Positions 1-11,819 of a stretch of DNA of 64,000 bases are shown one piece after another; position 1 is the stretch's first letter, and each line of letters opens with the position of its first letter. Both the position numbers and the translations under genes were made by a program. The notes beneath the pieces were generated by a model that was not told the DNA's origin, searched no databases, and saw only the letters and a program-made list of their open reading frames with translations. Source of the stretch: Caenorhabditis elegans (taxonomy: Eukaryota; Nematoda; Chromadorea; Rhabditida; Rhabditidae); the NCBI RefSeq assembly GCF_000002985.6, contig NC_003282.8, forward strand, positions 15,748,001-15,812,000. The letters are read 5' to 3'.

Positions 1-995
1 AGCAGAATCTCTCTCTTCTAAATCTTCTGGTAATCTATTCTAAAGCAAGTATTCAAATTTTTGGTTCATGTGTATAATATTCGCGCATTTGAAAATTTTT
101 CCTTCGAAAAAAAAAAATTTGCACAACAATGCAAAAAAGTTTTAAGAAACACAATTTTAATTTAAAAAAAGATTTAATTAGAAACATGAGTGACAACTTT
201 AAGAACATTTTTTTAATGCAAAATTTCAATTTTTAAACTTTCCAAAAAAAATGAAAAAGTGGCAAAGCCGGCTGAAAACAAGTCACCTGGAAAAAAACTG
301 ACAACTTTAATTTCAGAAAAATACAAAAATATTTCACTTAGTTTTTTAAAGGCATTTGAATTTTATTTCAAAATTCTCTGTTCTGAATTGTAGAAAAAAT
401 CGAATATTTGAAATGCTGAATTTTAAACATTTTCAGTTTCATGAAACTCTAAAATTCTACTGTTCCGGCGCTATTTCAGTATCAAAGTATCACATCAATT
501 TTTATAGGAACTTTTTTTAACAGGAGGGGTATTCTGTAATGATAATCATGTTTAGTCTAACTAATAATGTTCAAGACTACTGGAAAAAAATATTGTAAAT
601 ATTTAATTTCAAAGCTGAAAATAACTAAAACAAAAATCAACAAATTCGTGAAATCGGAACATTTTGGATTAAATTTTTCCATTTTCACTAAACCGTGAAA
701 ACTGAATTCCAAAGGAGTGGGTGTTCATTTCATTGAAGCAAAAATATTTTGAACACAAATTAAAGAAAAAAAAACACTAATTTCAGTAGTTCTAAAACAT
801 TTGTATATTTTAAAATGTCGTCAAATGGACTCAGAAATATGAGAAGAATTTGATAAAGATAAATTTCATTAGCAAATTTCTAAATTTTCAGTTGATCTAT
901 ATATTTTTGACATGGTCAAAAATTATTTCATTTGAAAAATGAGGCCTCAGTGTTGGTTTTATTGAGTAATAGTAAAAAATTCTGAAAATTGAATA

Positions 996-1062
996 CTGTT
1001 TCATAATGCTCATTTGTAATGTTAAGAAACCAAAAAGTTACTTTGAAAGAGTTGTTTATGCA
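996..1062 (+). ncRNA. Candidate type I piRNA locus
   Basis: Ruby core CTGTTTCA 996-1003; TACT at 1039-1042 places the 5' U at 1042, 46 nt from the core's first base. Product would begin TTTGAAAGAG. Confidence 0.72.
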
Positions 1063-1229
1063 AACATGTTTTTTATGAGTTCATTTGAAACATATAATTT
1101 TGTTTTTCAAATACCTATCTATTGTAAAATCGAAATTTTTAAATACAACACTTACTGTATGCGTAAAAAATTGTGAACATATTTTCATAAATATTCAAAA
1201 TTTATGCAACAGACACTCAAATTTTTTCA

Positions 1230-1660
1230 ATTTTTCCAGAGAAATTGAGAATAAAGTTATGTTACAAGCACTTTTTCAATTTTCAGTTGTAACGTCTTCA
1301 AAAAAGAAGTTCTACCTGTTCTCTAAACCTATGAAAGAATGCAAAAATTATTTTTTTTTGCTTTCCGTGTTGAACCAATACTCTAAATTGGATGTAAAAA
1401 TTTTCTACACTTTCCAAAATTTGATAAATAATACTAAAGTAATTCACACGTTAATGGTCAGATGTTATTTGTTTAATCGAAAAATTCATTCAAATTATTT
1501 TGGATTATTTTGGAGAAATTGAATAATTGTAATGCTAAATAAAATTGTAATTTTATATTTCAGCAAAAATTGAATAAAGATGTTTGGAAAATACAAAAAA
1601 AAACAACTGTTTCGATATGTTAATACAAAATTCGGCAAATTTTTTTAATTATTAAACTGT
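1230..1660 (+). repeat. Old dispersed duplication, copy A
   Basis: Similar in inverted orientation to 4930-5230. Shared landmarks are CCTGTTCTCTAAACCTATGA, AATACTCTAAATTGGATGTA, ATTTTGGAGAAATTGAATAA and AATACAAAATTCGGCAAATT. A further scrap with the first landmark lies at 5660-5688. Includes the CTGTTTCG candidate at 1607. Confidence 0.8.
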
Positions 1661-1673
1661 GAATTTAGTTTCA
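1607..1673 (+). ncRNA. Candidate piRNA locus, variant core
   Basis: Core CTGTTTCG 1607-1614 (last base changed); TATT gives 5' U at 1653, spacing 46. Product would begin TAAACTGTGA. Confidence 0.5.
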
Positions 1674-2577
1674 TAGGTTAGTTTAGTAAGTCTCTCGCTT
1701 GACTCAACTATCGTTTTTTTTTTAATTCAACCGTGAAATTTATTGTAAATTTACAGTTTATGGGAATTGACAGATGCTTAAGAAAATCAGAAACTCAAGA
1801 AAAAATAGTAGGTAGTGACTAATTTGGGATTTTTCATTATTAGTTCATTGGAAATGGATTTCTTATACACAATATTCAATTTTGATAGAAACTAAATTTA
1901 TGGACTTTGTGAAACATAATTTTTTTTCAATTTTTTCTCGAAAATTTCAGTGGACATATTGGATATATCACAAACCGAGACAAAACTAGAAAGTATACGA
2001 ATTAATTTCAGCATAATTTTCTACAAAAGAAGTATCAGAGAATGTGAAAAATTTAATAGTCTGTTGAATAATGATAACTTTGTCTGAAATTTTTTTTTTT
2101 TAATTTTACAGTTTCATAATTTTTACTTATTCACGTAATTTTTTATTCTTTATTGTCATTAACCCAAAATTAACATAAAACAGAAAACATAACATATAAA
2201 AACTACTAATATTTCGAAAATTCCACAATTTCAGTGTGCTAAATTTGTTACATCATATATTTTCCATGATATTTCCGAAAATTGTTGATTCTCATTTTTT
2301 TTTATAGTAACTGATTTGCATACATGCTGTCAAAATTTACTCTTGGTTTCTTTGAGAAACTTCAAAAATATTTCAAAAAAGTAATGCTTTACTACATTAA
2401 TTTAACAAATTAAGTTCTAATAAAGTTTGATGGATATTCCGTGTAGGTTTTCTCGAATTGTTTATTTTTGTTTTATCGTAAAAATCATCAAAAAAACACT
2501 AATTAATCTCCAATGCAATGACAGTAGAATTCAGAATTTTTGGCGAAAAAAACTAACTCTCTGAATTAAAAAAATCA

Positions 2578-2647
2578 CTGTTTCAGTGCAGTTTTCAAAA
2601 ATTTCCAATTTTTAAAGAAAAATCAGTAATTTGACCATCATCTTTCC
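2578..2647 (+). ncRNA. Candidate piRNA locus, long spacing
   Basis: Core 2578-2585. The first usable YRNT is CAGT with U at 2627, spacing 49, slightly long. Product would begin TAATTTGACC. Confidence 0.5.
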
Positions 2648-2649
2648 AG

Positions 2650-5440
2650 CTATAAATTTTATTAATTTTCCAGTGCCACCTTTCTGAATCCCTATTTTTT
2701 CTGATATTTGTAATTTTTTTTCATTCGGTTATCTGAATAAATAACAAATATTTCATGTTTATAGAAAAATACTCAAAAAAAAAACTTGAGAAGTAGAAAA
2801 TTTTGTTATCAGTTACGTTTATTGTTAATCTGTTTTAGAATGGCATCAAAATTGTTCAATTCAACAGAAAACTATTACAGCAAATTTTCTGAAGAGGTTT
2901 TAAGAAAAATGTTCAAATTGATAGAAATGTTTGTTTTGAATGTACTTTTCAAGCGGCTCAAATTCTGCTTTTCGAAAAACTTAAAAATCTCCACTTTTTT
3001 GTTTTAATTTGCTATTTTTCTAAATTAATATGAATAAAACTATGGTTTTCCTATTCAGTAAAGTTTTTCAGATTTTTTGTCATTTTGGATTTTTAAAACT
3101 TATAATAGTATATTTCAACTGGTTGATATTACTAATGCCTTTCGTTTGCAATAATTATCGTGTTATTGTGATATTTGTTGTTCATGTGAATTAATTTTTC
3201 AAAATTTTCCCATACAGTTCATGAACAAAAATTAATGTTTCAGTAGGTTTACAGAAAATAATTATATTTTAAAAATTTGTCAAACTGTATTAAAAATAAC
3301 CTGTTCTTTCTCATCTCTTGTGAAATTTTTTTCTCAAAAGTGTAAAACTATAAAAAATTGTTTCACTATGCTTATTTAAACATTTCTAACTTGATGTTAA
3401 TGATCAAATTATATGCTTATAAACTGCCTGAAGCTATTCGACAATCAATATAATTTTTTAAAATTATCAAATTTGTGTACATAAGGAATGAGATGCTTGA
3501 ATTTTCCAGAGAATTTGTGTTTAAGGCAATTTCCTAAATTGGATGAAAAAAATGTTCTACATTTTCTAAAAGCTGATAAATAGTTTTACATTTATTCACC
3601 CTTAATAAAAATATCTAGGAATGCGAAAGAGAGTGTTAATTTTTTGAATCAAAAGGATTTTTAACTGAAAAATCATTTACAGTTTCAAATTGTTTATATG
3701 TTTCTATCATAATTTCTGTTGGTCATTGGGCGATGTGTGATCAATTCTAAATTTATTGAATTTTTTTTTGAAATATTTCTTTATCATTTTACTTGAAACA
3801 TTTCGAGGCAAGTTGCACTGCTGTTTTAGTTTTTTTTTATTATACAGATGTCCAAAACTGATTTCAAAAAAGTGAGAATTGTTGGTTTTTATAGAAACAA
3901 TATTTCAAATTACCGATATATTTCAAAGTCGAACTATCAATTTACGGAAGTTACCGTCCTTCAAAGTTTAAAAAATTATTTTTGCAAGCATTTTTGGCAA
4001 CTTTAACGAATATGACGAGACCAAAAAGCCATGCCTGAAGCTGTTATTGAAGATTTTTATTCAACTATCTGTCTAATACATCAGGGCATATAAACTTTTT
4101 CATTTCGCCAAAAAATAAAAAAAATCGAAAAAAAAATTTTTTTTTTCGTCATGACAGTTCTGACATTTAAAATATCTGGAAGTAGTCTGATATGGCTAAT
4201 ATTGTTGGGCTTGTCATTACTAACAGTCTTCTATATAACCACAAAAAAATATCTAAGAAAAAATCAAAACTGAGAAAAAACGACAAAACTTATTGACTGA
4301 CCTAATACAACAAAGACCCATAAACTTTACAATACTTTATTGTGTTTAGGCGGATCGTTTTCCTGGGAAGTTAGAGTCAAGACAATTTCGACTAGCTTTC
4401 ACCAATTCAATATTCTACTTGGACGGCTGGTGGTTGTCCTCTCATATTCGTCTTTTTTATTTTTTTTTTCTAATATTGTATGTATGTATTCCTACTGGTT
4501 TCAAATGGTGAGTTCTATAAATTTGTCGTAAAACTATCTCAAAAACCAAGTAAATAGATACCTCTGACAGTAATCTCAAAAAAACCAACACAGTTGATTA
4601 TATTTTTCAGTATATAACCAAACTGGGTTTATAAATGATTTTTTTTGTATTTTTTATTTCAGATGATGCCGCTAATCCTCGATACAACCGTCCCAAGGTG
4701 GGACTGAAGAGGTGTCGAAGATCGATTATTTGTATTTCTCCATTGTGCATTACATTTAATTTGTTTCTTTTCACGATAATTAAATCGTATTCAAATAAAT
4801 CAATAAATTAAAATTTCTAATAAAACTTTTTTTTAAATTACTGCTACATGAAAATATGTTTTTTGAGACGTAGCAATAATATCGGTTGAACTTTTAAAAA
4901 ATACAACAGTTAAATTATTTAATATCGAATTATTTAATAATTCAAAAAATTTGCCGAATTTTGTATTAAAATAGTGAAACAAATGAGTTTTCACATTTTC
5001 AAACATCTTTGTTCAACATTATAATTATTGAATTTCTCCAAAATAATGCTTCGATTGGATAAATTTTCCAATTAGATATGATTTTACATCTAATTTAGAG
5101 TATTGTTTCAATTTTTGCGCAGTAGCAAAAAAATTAATTTTTGCATTCTTTCATAGGTTTAGAGAACAGGTTGAATTTTTTTAAATAGAACATTGAAAAA
5201 AAATGCTTGTAACAGGTATATTCGCAAATTCTCTGGAAAATTGAATAAATTTGAGTTAAATAAATGAATTCGGGCAAAAAAATTTTGGATTGGTCAATTG
5301 TGGAGATTCAGATTCTAAAGTTACGTTTGTTATGACCAGAGGTACCCTTTTACATCCCGTGTGTTATTTCCCCAGTTTTTTTCTTACTTTTCGGCTTCTG
5401 CTTTCTGATATTTTAGATTTTTTGACAGATGAGAAAAACC
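2650..5440. other. AT-rich stretch without exact Ruby cores
   Basis: 2.8 kb with scraps of the dispersed repeat (3480-3590, 4930-5230) and one island of more balanced composition at 4140-4740 that could hold exons. No RNA gene or complete element seen. Confidence 0.6.
4930..5230 (-). repeat. Old dispersed duplication, copy B (inverted)
   Basis: Inverse of parts of 1230-1660. Where copy A has CTGTTTCG, copy B has TTGTTTCA on its - strand, so both carry an imperfect Ruby core in the same relative place. Confidence 0.78.
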
Positions 5441-5443
5441 GGC

Positions 5444-5509
5444 AAAACTTTTTTTGATTTGTTAATATAAACGTATGTAATTATCAAGTTTAAGCACATA
5501 ATGAAACAG
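5444..5509 (-). ncRNA. Candidate type I piRNA locus
   Basis: Core on the - strand at 5502-5509; TATT gives 5' U at 5464, spacing 45. Product would begin TAACAAATCA. Confidence 0.7.
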
Positions 5510-6011
5510 ACAAATTTTTATATCATTCAAATTTTCATATTTAATATTAATTTTTCAATAGAAAAACAACGAATTTTCTGATTTTCTATACAATTTGCAG
5601 CTCTATTGGATACCATTATCAGACCACACGTCTGTATTTTCAGCTTTTCTTAAAAAAAATGTTCTACCTGTTCTCTAAACCTATGAAAAAACACAAACAA
5701 ATTTATTTTGTTTTTTCGAACTTTCACCAACTGCTGTTACATGCTGAGGTAATAAATTAAAAAGTATAACAGTATTCAAAAAATGCAGTGAAATAGGCGG
5801 TAGGCAGGCAACAACTGTCAAAATTGCAGCATTTTTAGTGAATATGGAATTGAATGAACATAAAATAGGTTTTTATTTTATGCTAAATTCGAAACAGTGA
5901 AAGTTTCAAAACATATTCATTTTAAATTTAAACTTCAGTTTTAAAATTTACTATCGCGCTGTAAAAATGATTTTAAAAAAGAACTATTATTTTTACCAAA
6001 CCCGTTTTATG

Positions 6012-6840
6012 TATTTTGCAAAGGCTCGGATTCACTTTTAATAAACAACTTTACTAGCATAGTTAGTAAACGGAAGATTCTGGATTTTTCTCTTAAAAAC
6101 TTTTAAATTTTGGAATGAAATTAAAATAATTTGGCTTAAATTTCTCCATTCTATCAAAGTTGACCAAGTCTAAGATAATATATGAATACACTGGAACAGC
6201 AAAAAAATTTGAAAAAAGAACTTCCATCAATTTTTTTCGCTTCTATTTATATCCGGTTATAACGGTTCATATTCCATAACTTAAAGAAAAATCCTTAAAA
6301 GACTTTACTCAAACTTTTGTTTTATGAAAAACGTTTTTTAATGGTTTAAAAAATAAAATAATATCACTAATGTTCATAGAAATTGAATTTATGACCTTAA
6401 AAACAACATCAAATGTCGGCTAAATTGTTATTTTTTTGAAATTTTTCTTTAACGATTTTTTCGACATATCTAAATTTCTGAATATATAGAAACGTGAAAA
6501 TGTGTTATCCGAGTGAACAGTATCGTTATGTTTTGGCTCTAACAGTTTCATCTTGTTCATAAATTTGTTACGGACAAAACTTGTTCACTTCTCGAAGAAA
6601 ATTTAAAAGAAAATTTACTGTAGTTGAAGAAATTTATTATAATGCTCCAAAAATTCATATAATAGTTTTATTCAAAATAGCACCAAAAAACTATACCAAG
6701 ACTAGAAAAAATCGAAAATAAACCAAAATTTTTCAGAAAAACCTACTTTTTGTTGTTGGAGATTGGGTCATTGGTTCTTGTTGAAATAAAATGTTTCAGA
6801 ACATCCATTTAAACAGATAGGCATTTGCAAAAATAATATA
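6012..6840. repeat. Direct duplication, copy 1
   Basis: Matches 8557-9660. The last 440 bp (6400-6840) are identical by eye to 9220-9660; the first 170 bp have several differences. Copy 1 lacks 265 bp present in copy 2. Confidence 0.93.
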
Positions 6841-6858
6841 AAAATAATATAAATTTCA

Positions 6859-6926
6859 CTGTTTCAGAGTTTCTGATAATGTGGTGGTTGTATTTTGATT
6901 GTTAGTTGCATTTCAATTGTTATGTT
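6859..6926 (+). ncRNA. Candidate type I piRNA locus
   Basis: Core 6859-6866 starts 19 bp after the end of duplication copy 1, so it is not shared with the 8.6 kb copy. TAGT gives U at 6906, spacing 47. Product would begin TTGCATTTCA. Confidence 0.7.
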
Positions 6927-7208
6927 GTTAATATTTTCAAAAATCAAATTTCTCACAATTGGTGTTTATGATATTATAACAAGGTTATTCGAAAAATTAC
7001 ATTTCCAGGTTTCAAAAGTCCAAACTTTGATTATCAAGATCTTTACAGAAATATAATTGCTGTAATCCAATAACCAAAATATTACAATTTATATACAGTT
7101 TTTCTGTAATTTTTAAACCACTTTTCGGATCAAGAACACTTATAAAATTTTTTGTTTAATTATCACTATTTCAGTGAGGTTTTATATTTTCAGTTGAGCT
7201 GTTTTATT

Positions 7209-7288
7209 AAAAGGATTAAAGGACGATCCGTTCTTCGAGTGCTATGCACTGCGGATTTGGGAGTCAGGTACACTGTTTGGTGGTGTTA
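7209..7288 (-). mobile_element. 3' fragment of the same SINE family
   Basis: About 80 bp closely matching 42802-42881 (the tail end: GGATTAAAGGACGATCCG, then GCACTGCGGAT and TCAGGTACACTG). The tRNA-like head is missing, as expected for a 5'-truncated retroposed copy. Confidence 0.6.
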
Positions 7289-7738
7289 GTCATAATTGAT
7301 TTCTATTTACAAGTTTTGACTTTTTCAGTATCATTGTAAATTATTCTAAACATTAACAAACTCTGCTACAGTTTTTCCATATTCTTTGGTGCATATTTTA
7401 CCAAGTTATTTAAGATTCACACATAATCTCACACAGAAGTGGTGAACCAGGATTACTGTCCATGCCCCAAATTTAATTTTTCGAGGACTGTTTTTCTGGT
7501 AATTTTTTAACGTTCCGAAACTTGTGATAAATAGAAACACGTTAAAAAAAAGTAATATTTCAATAGCTTCAAAAAAAAAGCAACAGGCAATTTACAAATT
7601 AGTGAATTCGTGCTTTGGATAACCTTTAGAAAAACAATGTAATTTTTGAAAAAAACGTAGGTTTCAAAAAGTTTTCAAAAGCAAATATAATTTTCCGAAA
7701 ACTTTATTTGTTTTATTGATTAGCATAACTGTGTTCAA

Positions 7739-7804
7739 AATTCGGAAATCACAATCACATTAAACGGTTGACAGGACATCAAATTTACAGTAAAACTGAA
7801 ACAG
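7739..7804 (-). ncRNA. Candidate type I piRNA locus
   Basis: Core 7797-7804; TAAT gives U at 7759, spacing 45. Product would begin TGTGATTGTG. Confidence 0.7.
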
Positions 7805-8468
7805 ATCCTCAATGGTGCTCAATGATTTTTAATTTTTAACAGTTTCTCCACCACCATAAGTTTCTGGAGATATTGAAAATATTTACTAAATATGAATTTT
7901 TGATATGAATTTTCTCAAAAAAAAAACATTCATTTCAAGAGTGAATACAAAGTGTAGCAAAAGTATCAATAAAGCAGAATGGGAATTTTAGAAAGTATAT
8001 ATAAACACATTGAAACGGCACAAAATATAAAAGAAAGTATTCACACTTTTTTACATCTTTTTATATTCGGTTATTATGGTTTATTTTTTATATTTTAAAG
8101 AAAAATCCCAAAACGGCTCTATTTCTGTGTTTTCATACACTATTATTACGGAAAATATTTTCCGGTTAGAATTTTTCTTTTGAAACATTTGAAATGTTGA
8201 ATGCCATTTTGTTTTAGCTGTTTAGTAGTGTAACTTTCAAGTTCGTGAACTTATGTGTAAACAGAAAAATTGCAATTGAGGTTTCACATAATTTTTAAAA
8301 AGCAATTTTATTGCATTACATACAATACAAACAACAGTTTTTGTGATTATTTTGTTTTATTTTCGTTTTAATTTTTTTTATTGATTTCAAGCTCATACAA
8401 TTTTGTTAAACTAGTAAGTGTAAGTGAGAATTTAATTTTTGAAAAAGTTGAAATAAACAATTTTTGAT

Positions 8469-8535
8469 AATTGCGTATACGTCAACAAAGCACAGCGTAT
8501 TTGAAACAACAACTTATGAAAGCACACTGAAACAG
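8469..8535 (-). ncRNA. Candidate type I piRNA locus
   Basis: Core 8528-8535 lies just outside duplication copy 2. TGCT gives U at 8489, spacing 46. Product would begin TTTGTTGACG. Confidence 0.7.
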
Positions 8536-8556
8536 CGAGTGAAATGCTTTCCAATT

Positions 8557-9660
8557 TATTTTGCAAAGGCTCGGATTCACTTTTGATAAACAACTTTACT
8601 AGCATAGTTAGTAAACAGAAGATTCTGGATTTTTTTCTTAAAAACTTTTAAATTTTGGAATGAAATTAAAATAAGTGTTATTTGGATTAAATTTCTCCAT
8701 TCCATCAAAGTTGACCAAGTATCTAAGATAATATATGAATACACTGGAACAGCAAAAAAATTTGAAAAAAGAACTTCCATCAATTTTTTTCGCTTCTATT
8801 TATATCCGGTTATAACGGTTCATATTCCATAACTTAAAGAAAAATCCTTAAAAGACTTTACTCAAACTTTTGTTTTATGAAAAACGTTTTTTAATGGTTT
8901 AAAAAATAAAATAATATCACTAATGTTCATAGAAATTGAATTTATGACCTTATATCCGGAATATTCGCTCAGTGATGTTTTTCAAAAAACAAAACCGAAA
9001 TTACTGTATCAGTCTTACTCCAATCTTACTCAAACTCTGAAAGTTCTGAATTAAAAAATTTTAAATATTTTTTTCAAAAAATATTGTATTTATTAGTGTT
9101 CTCGTATAAGATTTTCTGAAAGATATAAAATTTGTGAAACTGTTAATTCAAAACTGACAACTTTTTAAAAATTTTTGTGCTTTGTTTTTTCTACAATATG
9201 AAACTGTATTAATCCTGTAAAAACAACATCAAATGTCGGCTAAATTGTTATTTTTTTGAAATTTTTCTTTAACGATTTTTTCGACATATCTAAATTTCTG
9301 AATATATAGAAACGTGAAAATGTGTTATCCGAGTGAACAGTATCGTTATGTTTTGGCTCTAACAGTTTCATCTTGTTCATAAATTTGTTACGGACAAAAC
9401 TTGTTCACTTCTCGAAGAAAATTTAAAAGAAAATTTACTGTAGTTGAAGAAATTTATTATAATGCTCCAAAAATTCATATAATAGTTTTATTCAAAATAG
9501 CACCAAAAAACTATACCAAGACTAGAAAAAATCGAAAATAAACCAAAATTTTTCAGAAAAACCTACTTTTTGTTGTTGGAGATTGGGTCATTGGTTCTTG
9601 TTGAAATAAAATGTTTCAGAACATCCATTTAAACAGATAGGCATTTGCAAAAATAATATA
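8557..9660. repeat. Direct duplication, copy 2 with an extra 265 bp
   Basis: Same as 6012-6840 but with 8953-9217 inserted between CCTTA and TAAAAAC; TA borders the extra segment on both sides. No inverted ends are visible in the extra segment, so it may be a deletion in copy 1 through a TA microhomology. Confidence 0.9.
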
Positions 9661-10217
9661 CCGAACTGGTCCAAGTTTCTAAATTTTAAAAGATTAACTC
9701 GATATCTTATCACTAAAAGTTTTGGGTTTCATGTTTCTTGTAAAAAGGGTTTGAATCTCTGTTAAGATCCAGTGAAAACAAAAAATGTATATAAACAGAT
9801 TTGTTCGAAAGTTACAAAAAAAAACATCTTCAATTAGTTGATAAATTCTTCACGAAAAAAACTGGTTCAGTTTTGATGATGAGGATGTATTTACTGAAAA
9901 ATTTGATAATTTTTCCATTTTTTCAATGAGAGCGCAATCTAAGAATCAAGTGAATTCACAAAACTTGGTGCTTCGATATTATCTTGTATTTCGACTATTT
10001 CGAGTATTTTCGAGTTCGAGTATTTCGACGCAGCCGACTCTTTTCGGGTTTCGAGCCAAACTATACAAAAGGAGCGGCAGGCGTTTTCGAGCCTGCATGG
10101 AAACCCTATACTGAACTGCTTTTCTATAACTGTTTGTCTCGACGCTTTGTACAAACTGTTGAAGATATTTCAGATACGCTGGAAATTTGAACTTATTACA
10201 AGGGAAGTACTCCTACA

Positions 10218-10288
10218 CTGTTTCAGGTTGTCCATAATTGTGATCACATGAAAAATCGAAGGTGCATTGAAACGAACAACTACTAATA
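10218..10288 (+). ncRNA. Candidate piRNA locus, long spacing
   Basis: Core 10218-10225; the only nearby YRNT is CATT with U at 10268, spacing 50. Product would begin TGAAACGAAC. Confidence 0.42.
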
Positions 10289-10673
10289 TGCAATTTTTAA
10301 AAATCAAATTATTGGTTAAAGGTGGTGTAGTCGAAATTTTTATTATTACCTTATTAGACATGAATTTGCTTCATAATGATGTTTCTTAAAAACTTTAAAA
10401 TATTTCAAAAATATTTTTTGCGATACATATTTTTGACAATATGATTTTCCATAAAATAACTAAAACATTATTTTGCAAAAATGTTTAGTGTCAAAAATTC
10501 TAAATTTTTGCTGTTTCGTAGTGTTTTTTTTAGTTTCAATTCGTGACAAATTTAATGGACTATCTGGACATTTGGGAAAATAGTGAAAATAAATGAATTC
10601 GTTCAAAAAAAATATCAGATGAATGCTCGGGAAACGGGAAGCAAATTTTTTTCATTTCGAAATCAAAAAAGTT

Positions 10674-10739
10674 CTGTTTCAGGTAGTTTATATCATTGAA
10701 GAACTGCTTTTCTTATGATTCCTAGGATCGTTGCACAAA
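10674..10739 (+). ncRNA. Candidate type I piRNA locus
   Basis: Core 10674-10681; TGAT gives U at 10719, spacing 45. Product would begin TTCCTAGGAT. Confidence 0.72.
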
Positions 10740-11318
10740 GAGAAAAACAGTGGAGTTGGAAATTAAAAAAAAATATTTTGGCAAGAGAAAGTATCGATAT
10801 TTTTCCAGGTAGAACTATTTTCATACATAAACCAACTGCAAATGATGTTTCTAGGAGCATGTATAAAGTAATTTCATATTTATTTTTAAGTTTGCAAGTC
10901 GAAAATGTGCAAATTTTTAAAAATTATAGAAAAAGGCTGGAAAGTTATAAACACCTTTTGTAAAAAATATTATTATGTTTCATGTTGTTCATTCAAACTT
11001 ACCAAATTAAAAATGCCATTTTATGGAACAGTTTCCAATTTTGTAACTTCAGCATTCCAATAATACATTTTTTTTTAAGTTTCAGGTTTTTAGAAAAAAA
11101 AACAGGTTATAATAAATTTTTGTTTCAAGCACCGTATCTAACGAATTAGGAAGAAAATAATGCAATCGAATGAGTACTTTATGATTACTAGATTACTTGA
11201 TTATTTGAAAACTAGTAGTTTCCGGTATTTCAAATAAATTATTCTAATTTTAATTCAAGCACATTCGCTGAACATTCACAAAAATTTTGATAATTTACTA
11301 CCGATATCGAAATAATAA

Positions 11319-11386
11319 TGACATAAAAATGAATTAAGAACATTTTTTACAAATATTTTAGCGCTTTCGTCAACAGATTGAAACAG
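11319..11386 (-). ncRNA. Candidate type I piRNA locus
   Basis: Core 11379-11386; TGTT gives U at 11339, spacing 47. Product would begin TCTTAATTCA. Confidence 0.68.
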
Positions 11387-11664
11387 AAAATAAATTTGTT
11401 GCATTTTTTGGGTACTTAAACAATCAATTTTGAAGTGCTCGTTACAAAAATGCACCAAGTAAAAAATGGTAAAAAACAAATTTTAACAGTTTCGTATTGG
11501 CTTTATTTCTATTCTTACAGTTGATGGATAGTATACATTTTTTGCAATTGCTAATATTTCTGTTGAATAAAATAACGTTTTTTTTCAATGGAGTTGTTTT
11601 TATTTTAGTCCTGACGTGTTTTTTGAAAAAATTTCGGAGACGCTGAAAAAAAAATTACGTATAC

Positions 11665-11815
11665 TTCTACACTGTCACGTGGTGTTATGCTGTCGCGGGT
11701 TGATCTACAAAAAATGCGGGAACTTTTTCCCAAAAAAACGTGACGTCAGCACACTCTTAACCATGCAAAATCAGTTTAAAGTCTGCGTCTCTTCTCCGGC
11801 ATTTTTCGAAGATGA
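11665..11815. repeat. Interspersed repeat fragment
   Basis: GTCGCGGGTTGATCTACAAA, AATGCGGGAAC, CGTGACGTCAGCACACTCTT and GCGTCTCTTCTCC are wording I recognise from a common C. elegans interspersed repeat. I cannot name the family without a library search. The overlapping open frame is not a gene. Confidence 0.55.
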
Positions 11816-11819
11816 AACC

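Noticed and set aside
1085-1522. 145-codon open frame
   Set aside because: Phe/Asn/Lys-rich translation of AT-rich DNA, without splice structure, and part of a dispersed repeat.
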